Part shown: positions 53,642 through 64,000 of the stretch, in pieces
Layout: every line of letters starts with the position of its first letter
Position numbering within the stretch: position 1 is the stretch's first letter
Assembly (NCBI GenBank): GCA_003550325.1
Contig: QKWP01000200.1
Span: 171,648-235,647, forward strand
Reading direction: 5' to 3'
Length of the DNA: 64,000 nt
Source: Gigaspora rosea
Taxonomy: Eukaryota > Glomeromycota > Glomeromycetes > Diversisporales > Gigasporaceae
Program-made: the position numbers and the translations under genes
The notes under the pieces: model-generated
Databases searched by the model: none
The model's input: only the letters and a program-made list of their open reading frames with translations
Told to the model about the DNA's origin: nothing

Positions 53642-55530
53642 ATAACTTATATTTAATTTTACGTAGAAGCATAGGTTTATAGTGACGCCACATTATAAAT
53701 CAATGCATAAGAGTGAAAACTTTTATCACCCTCAAGCATTCAAAACATATTGATTATTCATTTATTACACCGTCTGCTTACTATATGAATCAAATATCCG
53801 AAACAATTCCTTAATCTGTAACAAAAATTATTGTGTAAAACCTCATATAAAAATTAATTATAGCTTTTCATTACAAATCTAAAATCGATACTTTTTTATT
53901 ATCCGCAGTTTATTTCAACAGGCCTATCTGACACATCACTGAGAAATGTCGGATCAGTGCGTCAAAAAAAAAAGAAGAAAACTAGGTAGATATAAAGATT
54001 AACTTCGAACGATAAATTTAATTCTTGCATTTATTACATCCAAATGTTATTTATTACATATTAAAATAAAATTTATGATTCGTCATGAATTTCGTCGACT
54101 CGAAGCTGCCTGGCGAAATGATTTCATCATTCGTCGATGCGTCATCCGTCAATTATCATTAGTAATCACAAGTTTGTAAAAAATTGCATCAGAACTCATA
54201 ATTGCATAATTTGTCATTAAACTTTTCAATTATCTGTATTATTAATAAATTGAAAAAACTATAACAATTTATGTAGAAGATTTATATTACCATTATTGTA
54301 GAATATGTATCAATATGTACATATAAAAATCGTATTAATAAGTTCTGATGCCGGTCGATATTAATAACTTATCAGTTCAGAGTCGGTTATCGGCATGTTT
54401 TTAATTATTTTAGATAATAATAGCTGTAATAAAGGAAAGGTGACAATGCGTATCGCCGGAATTATGAAATCGGAGAAAATGGTTCAATTATACCGAATCT
54501 TATCTCCGTATAATTTGCTCATTACTTTTGCTACAGAGAAAATTATTCGAAAAGTCTTATCTCTCAGATCTTTTACCTCCCTTACTTATTATCCGGCACA
54601 TTATAATTTGAGAATAGAGAAAAACGGAAAATAAACCTTCAAGCATAATAACGATCAAATTTTTTATAAAACCTGTTATTGAGAATGGTAATACTAACAA
54701 TAATTACACCATAATAACGAAAGTTCAATACTTCCTATAATTATTTAAATGACAGTTATCATATGATAAAAAAGAAGGAATAAAACGTGTCTGAATATGG
54801 CTTTGACTGATTCTAGCAGGCAGGCCATTTGATTATTTAGACATTTATGCAGTTAATTTAATCATACCCGTACCCATTATCATAAGCAACTCTTTTTTTT
54901 TCAATAAAGAAATTGCTTTTTTTTTTTTTTTTTTAGCGCCATGTAGTATTTGCGTCATTTACATTTATATGAATGAAAAATCATTTTTAGGTATAAAGTA
55001 CGCGGAAAGCCGAAAACTCCGATATTTCCATGACCTAAATGAATGATCGAATTTATGTCTTGTGAAAGAAGTTAGAATATATGAATTTGTAAATCAAGAA
55101 TGATAAAATGGTTTGTGAGTAGAAACAGTGCAGCATTTATTAATAAATTTTATATATAAAGAGAAAATTTTCGCTAATGATGTACAATTTTCGAGTAATC
55201 GAATATCAAAGCTTTACTTTTTATGCAAATTCATTAATTACTACTTTCGAATATCGAACTATCAAACTTTCTCTTTTATACAAAATCGTTAATTATTGAG
55301 TTTTCCTTATTATTCCGAATCATTAAAAATTTAATTTGATTAACTTACATTAATCGCTTAAATTATGAATTAATTTCTTTTTTTTTTTTTAAAAAAAAAA
55401 AAAATACATTCATTATACCATCCAAAGGAAATAACAAAAGGATCAATTTTAAATAGAATGACATTCAAGCATTTTACAATATACTTGGTTTAAGCTTTTT
55501 ATCTAAATTGATTTTATTTTAATTTAATTC
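53638..55530. other. Lower-repeat DNA, no assigned gene
   Basis: A 79-codon plus-strand frame at 54395-54634 (containing MRIAGIMKSEKMVQLYRILS) is moderately complex and follows a TTATTTTAG that could be a splice acceptor, but I recognise no family. T and A homopolymers lie near 54915 and 55380-55400. Nothing else is supported. Confidence 0.35.
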
Positions 55531-55537
55531 TAGGAAA

Positions 55538-56054
55538 ATGTCGGATTTTTTTGTGACCTATACCTCAGTATGTATTAGGTTGCTTGTCAGCTATGGCAAT
55601 AGTAGGCGCTTCATCAACGAATAAATTTACGCAAAAACTTACATGCTATTACGATGAATTACATGCCCATTTATAGCATCAATTTAGGTGTAAAAATGCT
55701 TATTTTGGCTTCCAGTAGATAACTTTGAAAGTAATGAACATTGACATCTGTCATATAGACATGTCAGATTATATTCTATGAAACCGAGAGTGAATCAACA
55801 CATTGACATTGATGGATATGTGGATCGATGTACAGCAAAAGTATCGGTTCTAGAAAGATTATCATCAATAACACTACCAATGTACGTACAGTACGTATGT
55901 ATGATATCATAATCGGCGCACTGGACCAATTATTTGTGATTGGCCAGATGTACCATTATTATTGTTCTAGACAATTCCTGCACTCTGGAGGAGAGTATTT
56001 TCAGGAAATCTAGTTGTCAAAGATCCTAAAAATGAATTTAAATATAAAAAATAA
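55538..56054 (+). CDS. Possible exons of an unrecognised spliced gene
   Basis: Protein-like open blocks with plausible splice signals occur on the plus strand. A first block begins ATG at 55538 (MSDFFVTYTS) and meets a GTATGT donor. At 55790-55880 there is VNQHIDIDGYVDRCTAKVSV then LERLSSITLP before a GTACGT donor. At about 55974-56054, after TTGTTCTAG, there is IPALWRRVFSGNLVVKDPKN and a stop. Codon-level complexity is higher than in the flanks. The exon borders, frame links and whether the blocks belong to one gene are all uncertain. A further open block at about 56125-56230 (FPWIVVLLAYFTPLQDTFVE) may be another exon. No function is proposed. Confidence 0.3.
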
Positions 56055-56939
56055 TCATGGATGACGGTCCGGATGATAAAAGTCATAAATATTTTACCGT
56101 TTTTTTTAATTGCATTTATATAAATAGCTTTTCCTTGGATTGTGGTACTTTTAGCCTACTTTACACCTCTACAGGATACTTTTGTCGAAGAAATATATAG
56201 CAATAATCTGTTTCATTTAGTCATTCAATAATGCTTTAGTATATTTATACCAGCTGAAAGGAGAAAAAGATTTAACTAAATATTGAATATTTCACGTTTA
56301 GTTTTCTTTTTGCGGTTTCATTGAAGCAATTTTATTGCTTGTTCTGGACTTATTTAATAAGAATCTAGAATGGTGGATAAGTATGTTTGGGCAGTTTTGT
56401 AATGTATCGAGTGCAGTATGTTATTAAGTTAAGTCATGATCTATGATTATATGGTAAGTATGTTATGGTTGTTAATAATGTAAAAAAAAAAAAAAAAAAC
56501 TTTTAATGTTATTAATGTTAATAATCAACATAAGTTAATTTCAAATCTATTTAAATATATTTTAAATCCTAAAATGACTTAAGTAAGAATTAAATCTTTA
56601 AATTTTAAGTATTTAAAAATGAACAAGAAAATCGAATTTATTATATTTAATAATAAAATATAATCTATTATAATGTGCTGCTATTCATTTCAGAAAACTT
56701 ATTAATGAGATAATAGTAAAAACATTCAACCATTCTAAGTAATGTAAAGTTCATTTACACTGTAGATAGGATAATAATTCTTTTTAATATCGTAAACGAA
56801 AATTCTACACTGAATAAATAGGATTGTTTTATACTTATGCTGCACTTTGTGGCAGCCGCCTAACACACCTACTTAACTTTTGGTATAATACATAGTTCAA
56901 ATATTAATTAATGAAAGACCTAACCAACGAGAACAAATT
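56055..56939. other. AT-rich DNA with one protein-like block
   Basis: The 35-residue open block at about 56125-56230 is noted with the preceding entry. Otherwise no gene or repeat is supported. Confidence 0.4.
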
Positions 56940-57096
56940 TACCGTAAAGTATTGAAAATAAGCACGGCACCCTCTACCTACTATTTTCAATTTCAGATTA
57001 GTGGAACTAACAATAAAATCTTTAATCAAGTTATTAATCTGAAATTTAAAAAAGTGAGGTAGAGGGTGCAGTGCTTATTTTCAATACTTTACGGTA
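56940..57096. mobile_element. MITE with about 40-60-bp TIRs, 157 bp
   Basis: The left end TACCGTAAAGTATTGAAAAT continues AAGCAC.G.ACCCTCTACCT, and the right end is its complement. TA at both extremes may be the target duplication of a Tc1/mariner-type element. AATTTCAGATTA lies inside both arms. No ORF. Confidence 0.75.
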
Positions 57097-57729
57097 CCTA
57101 ATAAAAGTCTCATTTGGCAGTTAGAAATAACCATTCTGAATGGATTAAGATTCACTTTATATAAAATTAACCATAGAGCAATTGAAATTTTATAGATAAA
57201 ATGCTTAGTCCGAAAATCTGCAAACAGACTTGCTATACATTTTATAAATAAAGGACACATCCCATCCATTATCATTTTCGAATTACTAAATTACTATTAG
57301 CTTTCCAACTATGTTATTACAGCGCAATTTGTGCGCAAGTTTGGCATAATCTTAATTTTGGACTTTACGCACTAATTATACTTGCCAGTCTCGAACAGTA
57401 GCTTTATAAAAAGAACTTTATTCATTCTCATTCATTATTTTTAAAAAAGGAATCATGACCATCATTAATTTTCATTGAATAATTATAATTAAAATGAATC
57501 AGTTAAGCGATTTAATGAATTGCTTTCATGTTAGATTATTAGATACTATTATTCAATATCTAACCTAAACTAGAATAGTTTATTTACAAAACTAAATTTC
57601 AAAAGGGATTAATTTTTATTTGGAAATAAAAATGCCTATGAGCTTTAATAGCCTATTCAAGCAAGAAATTATTCACTAATGCTTATATAAAGTTTTGTGC
57701 TATTGCGTATAATCTTTAGCATCACAATA
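57097..57729. other. Downstream region of NTAQ1, no recognised feature
   Basis: No gene or repeat is supported. It lies 3' of the minus-strand NTAQ1 gene and may hold its 3' UTR. Confidence 0.45.
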
Positions 57730-58823
57730 TTAATGAGTAAAATCGCAGAATTTAAAAAACTCTTTCTCATTTAAAACTTTACCAAATTCTACTGAATCCA
57801 AATTCTCAGTCATGGAAATAAAAGATGGAAGATTCATTTTAGTTTCTAAGTAAAATTTACGAGATAATTTTTAACACAATATTTTAACAAAATATAATTA
57901 ATAACTAATTCAGATTATGAAATTTAATGATAACATTACCTGCTGTAAAAATTGGTGGATAATTAGGTGGAGAGATAGTAGTACCATTATTACTGGACTT
58001 TGATTATTATAAAAATTATTAATAAAATAATACGGATAACTCTGAGGATTCATAACGAGAATAAGAATTAACAAACCATATGACTTCGATCAGAGGCAAA
58101 CATCCTGAGAAATGTCTCGGAGGAGACAATTCTATATTTCCTATAATATATTAACTTATTAATATTTCACTATTATAAAATAGAACTATCCAAAACGATA
58201 ATACCTATGATATTCTGGTAAATCAACTAATGGTAAAGATTCACGAGCATATGTCTCAAAATCGCATGGGAATGAAAGTGTGGTATCAAAATCATATATC
58301 CATGATCTAAATCATTTTGTAAATGTTGAAGTGTGACGAATACACATTATAATCCTTTGATTTTTTTTTTAGGTTCTTGCCTTTTTTTATTCAAAGTTTC
58401 ATCATTTTCCTTCAATAAAAGAATTACATGATAATCCTATTTGAATTTAAAATCAAATTTAAGCAAAATGTTGTTTTAAATATTATTGCTTTCTTTAAAT
58501 TTTTTTTGCAAATATAATTACCCATATTACAAATCCATCAGGACTTTTTGCAGCTTGTTGCCTCTTTATTGGTACCTAATATACGAATTTGAATTAATAT
58601 CAAGAAATTTACTGGGTTATTTCAGACCTTTGAAAAGATTATAATATCAAGAATTGTAACTAACCGACCGTGTTTTATTGGAAATAAAGCAAGCGTAAAC
58701 TTCATAATGATCATTATTTTTATCTAAAATCTCAGAAATTGTTTTACATAAATGGTAAACATTTTCTTCACAATAAAATGCAGTATAGATTAAAGATGAT
58801 TTATCAGATATTTGCGGTAGCAT
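57730..58823 (-). CDS. NTAQ1: Protein N-terminal glutamine amidohydrolase, seven exons
   Basis: This enzyme deamidates N-terminal Gln to Glu, the first step that sends such proteins into the Arg/N-degron pathway. It acts in cytosol and nucleus. Exons on the minus strand: 58823-58665, 58575-58522, 58436-58381, 58306-58205, 58140-58077, 57997-57940 and 57845-57730. All phases agree and give 202 residues (human NTAQ1 has 205). FYCEENVYHLC gives catalytic Cys18, VIWDYHVILL gives His74 and WIYDFDTTLSFPC gives Asp95, so the Cys-His-Asp triad is intact. FASDRSHM, SPPNYPP and KMNLPSFISM complete the family pattern. Introns are GT-AG except intron 3 (58380-58307), which appears to use a GC donor (AG|GCAAG). 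ATG is 17 codons before the catalytic Cys. I am confident of the family; borders were derived by eye. Confidence 0.9.
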
Positions 58824-60607
58824 TATATCAAATACAAAAGATTATTAGATAAGTATAAAATTAGGTAAACCCGATTGCCGTTAACTACTTTTATAAGAAA
58901 TCTTTATGTCGCACAATTACGTTTAAATAATCACCCCGATTTTCATACGTACGTACCCCCATTAAATGATTTCCTCAAGATAGGCTTGAATAAGTGTTAT
59001 TTCATTTATCATAATTAACATAATTAAGTATATGATAATCAAAGGTTTACATTCAGGAATCTTCTATTTAGAATACTCATGACTTTAAAAAAGTTCATAG
59101 ATCTTTTTGTTTTCTGCTAAAAATCAATAAAAATTAGTCGACAATGCAGTAATATGAATGTTAGTAATTGTAATATAGTGAAGTATTATCAGTTATATAA
59201 TGTAAGAAGTTCATGTACTTTAAGGCATTTTTTTTTTTTTTAAAGAAAAAAAAATTAAATTGCCTTAACGTAATATGTTAAATATGAAAAAAAGAAACTT
59301 AGAAACGAAGACGCCCACCACTATAATGACTAATTATTAGGCACGAATATTAAATGAATGTAAAATTTAATTTTTATATAAAATATAGTGTATTATTGTT
59401 AAATTTTTCCATAGTTAATCAAAAATCCTATAATACATAAAATAAAACTTTTAGCCAAACAAAATCCCTGAGAAATAGTTTAATTTTATGAATAATCTCA
59501 TGCAATTAAAACCAGTTTATAAAAAGTTCGTAAAGATTTAATGGCTTAGAGATTTTATAGCATAATCTGAATACCAATGTTCTGGCAACTTTATTTGATA
59601 TTAAAGCATCTTATCTTTTCATAGAGTATTAAAAGAATTGATTAAAAGTACTAGACTACAACCATTCATTTTAATTTAAAAAAAAAATTGGCAAATATGA
59701 AGAGATTGAAAAAAGAGTATGTATACAAAATATGGAATACATCATAGGAATTGGTGAGATTAGAGCCAAAAATTTCCAATTCAATTAGTTCAAATTACAC
59801 GTGATTATAGTGAGTTATAATGTAATGTTTGCATAAAAACTTTATTTTTTGCAACGAAATATGTGGCTTTTTAAGCAGGATGCCGCAATATACTTATATT
59901 ATTGAATAAAAGCAACCAAAAGGTTGCAAAAAAAAAAAAAAAAAAAAAAAGAGAGGTAACTTTTTCTAACTAAATTGAAGAGGTTGTTTTACGGTGATTC
60001 ACATTCTAATGAATTAGAAATTCGTCAAACCGCGACACAAAATCAGGATAAAGCTGATTATTTAATAATAATGAGAGCTTAAGAATTCCAAGGGTAAAAG
60101 CTCTATAATAGATTTTACTATTACGGTACATATTTTAGAGGTTATGCTAAATTTGTGAATGATACAAATATAGTCACTAAGAAATGGAATAAGTTAATTG
60201 ACTATCAAATAAAAGGTACCTGCAATGAATGGTTAAACTTGTTGGCAATAGTTATCAAGTATTGAAAGAATAATAACTACAAAATCTTAAAATGAGTTGG
60301 TTGAAAAGATAACACCAAACAAGTAAGCGAAAAAAAAGAGTATTAGAAAGATTCTGTGACAAAGAATGTCGAAATAGACTTATTGAACAGAAGTGGACAA
60401 TAATGAATTTCCAAATATAAATATAAAATAAATAAAAGAGATGTTAAAATTTCACTCATAAAATTTACGACCCTAACAAGTGAAACAGAGATATTTGTAA
60501 TAATGCTTGAAAAGTTCAGATACATTAAAAAGGAATGTATAATAGTAGAGGCTTATTACAATAATAATATAATTTACTTGGTTTAGGTGTAGGTAAGTTA
60601 GTCTAAA
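58824..60607. other. Unique-looking AT-rich DNA upstream of NTAQ1
   Basis: Likely holds the NTAQ1 promoter near 58824-59000, with no motif I can single out. A small hairpin (AAGGCA-T run, A run-TTGCCTT) is at about 59220-59270. A plus-strand open stretch at 60000-60095 (GDSHSNELEIRQTATQNQDK) looks protein-like, then meets several stops. It may be a decayed gene but is not recognised. A-rich homopolymer at 59931-59950. Confidence 0.4.
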
Positions 60608-60730
60608 TAGGGATGGACCGCTGCGCAGGCGTAATTTAGCAATTTTCGCCCACATTAGCTATAATGCAGGCCAATGCGGGCTGTGCATGCTGCGCAGTAT
60701 TCTCAAAAATCTTCGATTTGTCCATCCCTA
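60608..60730. mobile_element. hAT MITE, 123 bp
   Basis: TAGGGATGGA and its complement TCCATCCCTA mark the ends. The flanks GTCTAAA and GTCTTAAA are a near-match that could be an 8-base duplication with a 1-base change. The interior is G+C-rich (GCTGCGCAGGCG, GGCTGTGCATGCTGCGCAG), in contrast to the surroundings. Confidence 0.7.
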
Positions 60731-61204
60731 GTCTTAAATATTAAAATGAACTTGGTTCTAAGAGAAGGTATAAGAATGGAGAGTTCCAGCTCAAATAGAT
60801 GAGCTTCAAAATAAATGAAAAATGTCTTCATTACATCAGAGGGAAGTTGTTTCAGAAAATTATGTTTTTGTTTAAAAACTGATCTCATATGTTGTCCTAA
60901 CATTTGTAAGTTGTTAACATGCTACAAACAAAAGTAAATTTGTATTTTTTTTTTTTATTGATCTAATTTATCATATAATTTTTTTCGATTTTATCAACTC
61001 TTTATGCGAAATAAAGAAAGTAACAAAGACTAATTTATTGGAGACAAACTAAAAAGCCAAAAAAATAAAAAAGAAAAAAAATCACAAAAATCATATAACA
61101 ATTAAATTATTTCTAATAAAAATACAAATACAAGTGTATATGTTATAAAAATTTTTAAATGTTCATTTTTATACATATTAAATTATTTAATGTAACTAGG
61201 GTTG
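60731..61204. other. AT-rich DNA, no recognised feature
   Basis: No gene or repeat is supported. TAGGGTTGCTAATCGG at about 61198 has a hAT-like start and may be the tip of the following foldback. Confidence 0.4.
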
Positions 61205-61690
61205 CTAATCGGACTGATTTTAAAAACGTCACGTGACCGCCGCGATTAAAATCGACCAATGGAATTGCAGGTAAGATTCTAATTTAAAGTTTTTTTTTAT
61301 TATGTCATTATTATTTGAATTTCTAATAAGAGTTGTAGAAATGAAAATTACCATTCCAACAGTAGTAAACCCATCAAAATTGGCTTAGTGTATTACTAGA
61401 TATGGGTAAAAAAAATTTCGCGAATTTTTAAAGCTTTTTTAAAAAACTAAAAATTCGCGAAATTTTTTACTCATCTCGTAATACACTAAGCCAATTTTGA
61501 TGTGTTTATTACTTGGAATGGTAATTTTCATCTCTACAACTCTTATTAGAAATTCAAATAATAATGACTAATAAAAAAATTAGTTCCGATTAAAAAAACT
61601 TTAAGCCTTTTTTATTAGAATCTTACCTGCAATTCCATTGGTCGATTTATTCGCGACGGTCACGTGACTTTTTAAAATCGCCGTGTCTCA
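61205..61690. mobile_element. Foldback element with CACGTG near both tips
   Basis: Left GATTTTAAAAACGTCACGTG then ACCGCCGCGA..ATCGACCAATGG pairs with the right end in complement (GATTTTAAAAAGTCACGTGA..). Stems continue through GGAATTGCAGGTAAGATTCT, TTCTAATAAGAGTTGTAGA, TGGTAATTTTCAT and AAAATTGGCTTAGTGTATTA to a centre near 61440 with TTCGCGAA words. Total length about 480 bases, nearly all in the stem. No ORF. Confidence 0.75.
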
Positions 61691-62492
61691 AACAAAATAA
61701 TAAAATTTTTGGGGTACATTTAGGTGTATCAAAAAAAAGTATCGAAAACGTAAGTTTTGCAAGACTGGCAGTTTTTAAAGAGCCCGATGATTTCTGGGAT
61801 CTACGTTACACAAGTATTTATACAGAATTGTGTCTAAAACCAGAATTTTCGGGTATAAGCAAACCTAAAAAAAAAAAAAACAATCATGTAATACTTTACT
61901 AATAGAATAGCTTCGTAGGGAACGTCTTTTCAATAAACTCAAGTTGCATCATTTGCATCACGGTAGTTATAGTGAAGGTTGAAGTACTATGTACCGTATA
62001 GTAAGAGGTAATAAAAGTATATTGTACTGCTCAATTCACAAAGTTCAACGTTGTTTTTTTTATTTTTATTTGTTTTTTAGTTATAATATTAACTTGATAG
62101 CTTTTATTTTCAAATTTTGTAGACTCTTCTTAAAGTCATGATGGTTCTTAAAAGATATTTAACACAATAGAAGTTATTTAATATATACAATAGTATAGTT
62201 TTATTAATTACGCGGGGTTTTAAGAAAAACTATTAAGGGACGTGTAACTTGTTATCAAAACCTTTTAAATAAAGTTTTTAAAACTGTAAAATTGTTATTA
62301 ATGCGTGAATTAATAGTTGGATTCTTTTACGAAGAAAATTTTAATATATGAATAAAGCCCATTGATTGTTTAACGATTATCTATCTGTTTTGACAAAAAT
62401 GATATCACGTGTAAAAAAGCCAGTTTATTATTGGTTAACTACCTTACAATAAACCCCGTGTTTTTCCGAAAAATGAGAAAGTCCCCCATGCT
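61691..62492. other. AT-rich DNA, no recognised feature
   Basis: No gene or repeat is supported. Confidence 0.45.
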
Positions 62493-63386
62493 GACCGGAC
62501 TTCGAGGTAGGACCGTCCCGAGTGCCCCGAGTTTGTAGATCGTTACACAATTGATTTAAAATTTTTTTTATACGTTTTACAATACTTTTTTCGAAAACTC
62601 GGGTAGATTATCTCTTCTGTGAACCCACAAAGCATATTAAGTAAAACTTGAAGTTTTCGTGCCGTACTATACGAATATCAGTTGAATCATTCTGAATCAT
62701 TCGACCTTCTCGTTATATTTTATATACAGAAGTTATAAGTAATTAACCAACACTACGTTGACCAAATCTCGTCTGTTGCGCAAAAAAAGGACAAAAAGCT
62801 TAAAATAACGATTTAGAGAAGTATAAAGTTTAGATGTATGATCTTTTTTGCATGCGTTATATAGAATTTTTTTTTTAAAAAAGTTAGACATATAAATAAG
62901 ATATTAAATTTTTTTTTTTTTTTTGGTTTTGTTATAAGAGATTTTAGGATGTAGTAAGAGATTTAAGCAGGTATAATATGTAATAAGATGTGTGGAGCAA
63001 AATTTTGAATACTTAAGGTCTCTTCAATCGAATAAGAGTACACGGTACTGTAATATGAAACTTTCAAGTTTATTAGATATACTGTAGAATCGAATATAGA
63101 GATTATTAAAGTTTTTAAATTAACGATGATTATAACTTAATATAGAATATAGTTTAAAATGATCGAAATCAATAAAGATATGATTCTCTACATGTAATAA
63201 TATTCAGTGATATTTACTTTGAATTTTAATATAAATTTTAATTAAATTTCTTTGATTTTTGTTCGTTTCGTCGCTTAATTTTTTTTTAAAATTAATGATT
63301 TTGATTGGCTGGTTAGCATGTGACAATCATCCAACATTTGTGTAACCATTTTCCATATTTGGGACGGTCTTACCTCGAGACCGGAC
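62493..63386. mobile_element. Possible TIR element, about 0.9 kb
   Basis: ACCGGACTTCGAGGTAGGAC followed by CGTCCC at 62493-62519 is matched in complement by 63361-63385 (TCCGGTCTCGAGGTAAGACC..). GTTACACAA follows both ends at a similar distance. These G+C-rich ends stand out in AT-rich DNA. The interior has no ORF of note and no clean target duplication was found. Confidence 0.5.
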
Positions 63387-64000
63387 TGCGGTCCAGGACT
63401 GATTAGGACTGATCAGTAGTATAAATCGTACTAACATATTAATTAATTACTCTTTATTACTATCTGCTATACTCATTCAAATAATTAGTTTATTACTCGT
63501 TTCATTGCATAAAAGCTACCTCTAAACAAATATTTAAATTTGTCAATTATTATTATTAGAACTAGTGATAATAATGCGTACGAATTTTGCATATGATTTT
63601 GGTAGATATAATTTTATGCAAGTAAGCTAGTATAATGCAAGCCAATTTATTTTAAGCACTAGCATTTTTTGAAAGTTCCCAGCCGAAAAAAATTAATATA
63701 AATTATGAATAAGTTCAAGAGTAGAATTTGAACAAAATTTCTAAATATCCCAAATGGTGCGTTTTTTATAAATTAGGTATAACATGCAGTTGTTTATCAC
63801 TAAATTTATATTTAGTTGTGCTTGGCTCTTTAAAGCTCAATGTGCATTATTAATAATATAATATTCAATAATTATAATAATATTTATTTATAACTTTAAT
63901 TGCGAACACTAATACTAATTGTCTTTTATATCCAAAAATATTTAATTTTTAATTTGAAAGCAAGGACAAATTAATAATTTAAAGGAATCAACAAACTTGA
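63387..64000. other. AT-rich DNA to window end
   Basis: Short repeats GGACTGATTAGGACTGATCAG at about 63397. Otherwise no gene or repeat is supported. Confidence 0.45.

Noticed and set aside
60000-60600. A host gene on the plus strand
   Set aside because: A protein-like start is followed by many stops within 100 bases, no splice pattern rescues it and no family is recognised.

Overview
The window is about three-quarters A+T eukaryotic DNA and is mostly layered repeats. The only host gene I can name is a spliced, seven-exon gene with short introns of 64-94 bases (one is unmeasured but similar). Together with fungal-type Ty3/Gypsy elements, LINEs, Cryptons and many hAT and TA-flanked MITEs, this points to a repeat-rich fungus. 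An arbuscular mycorrhizal fungus (Glomeromycotina, Rhizophagus-like) is my best guess. That is inference from content, not from any search.

Layout. 1-5500: AT-rich DNA with a palindromic array of alternating orientation (1160-2215), a truncated LINE tail with target duplication (3210-3375) and two TA-flanked MITEs. 5513-14820: a nearly whole Ty3/Gypsy LTR element on the minus strand, with an unusual zinc-knuckle/coiled-coil segment behind the protease, an extra 3' ORF and a promoter-proximal minisatellite in its LTRs. 15110-15490: an integrase relic. 17313-19727: a tRNA-headed SINE-like element with a 13-base target duplication, itself split by a 1.34-kb hAT-type element with an 8-base duplication. 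20476-31150: a decayed LINE on the minus strand, split inside its RT domain by a 5.03-kb composite insertion with a 9-base duplication.

The composite insertion (23853-28885) is the most interesting part. It holds a long inverted repeat whose two arms each keep an outward-facing 56-codon ORF. Between the arms lie a foldback element and three hairpin cassettes. The cassettes share related cores, but each has its own terminal stem, matched at both ends. One cassette is split by a small hAT MITE. A second copy of the foldback sits at 50217-50781 with a clean 8-base target duplication, so that family has moved.

31150-37370: further inverted repeats, lysine-rich low-complexity DNA, a 400-base N gap (34330-34729) and a TA-flanked MITE. 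37375-46592: a second, older and heavily decayed copy of the same Ty3/Gypsy family on the plus strand. 47464-49147: a decayed Crypton-type tyrosine-recombinase gene.

From about 52000 on the repeat load falls. Here lies a complete NTAQ1 gene (protein N-terminal glutamine amidohydrolase, minus strand, 57730-58823), assembled from seven exons that are too short to show as ORFs. It has an intact Cys-His-Asp triad. A possible second spliced gene near 55.5-56.1 kb is not recognised. Small MITEs and foldbacks continue to the window end.

The mobile elements do not form a pathway. What they share is structure: hairpins, palindromes and inverted repeats at every scale, repeatedly nested in each other. 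All similarity statements are by eye.
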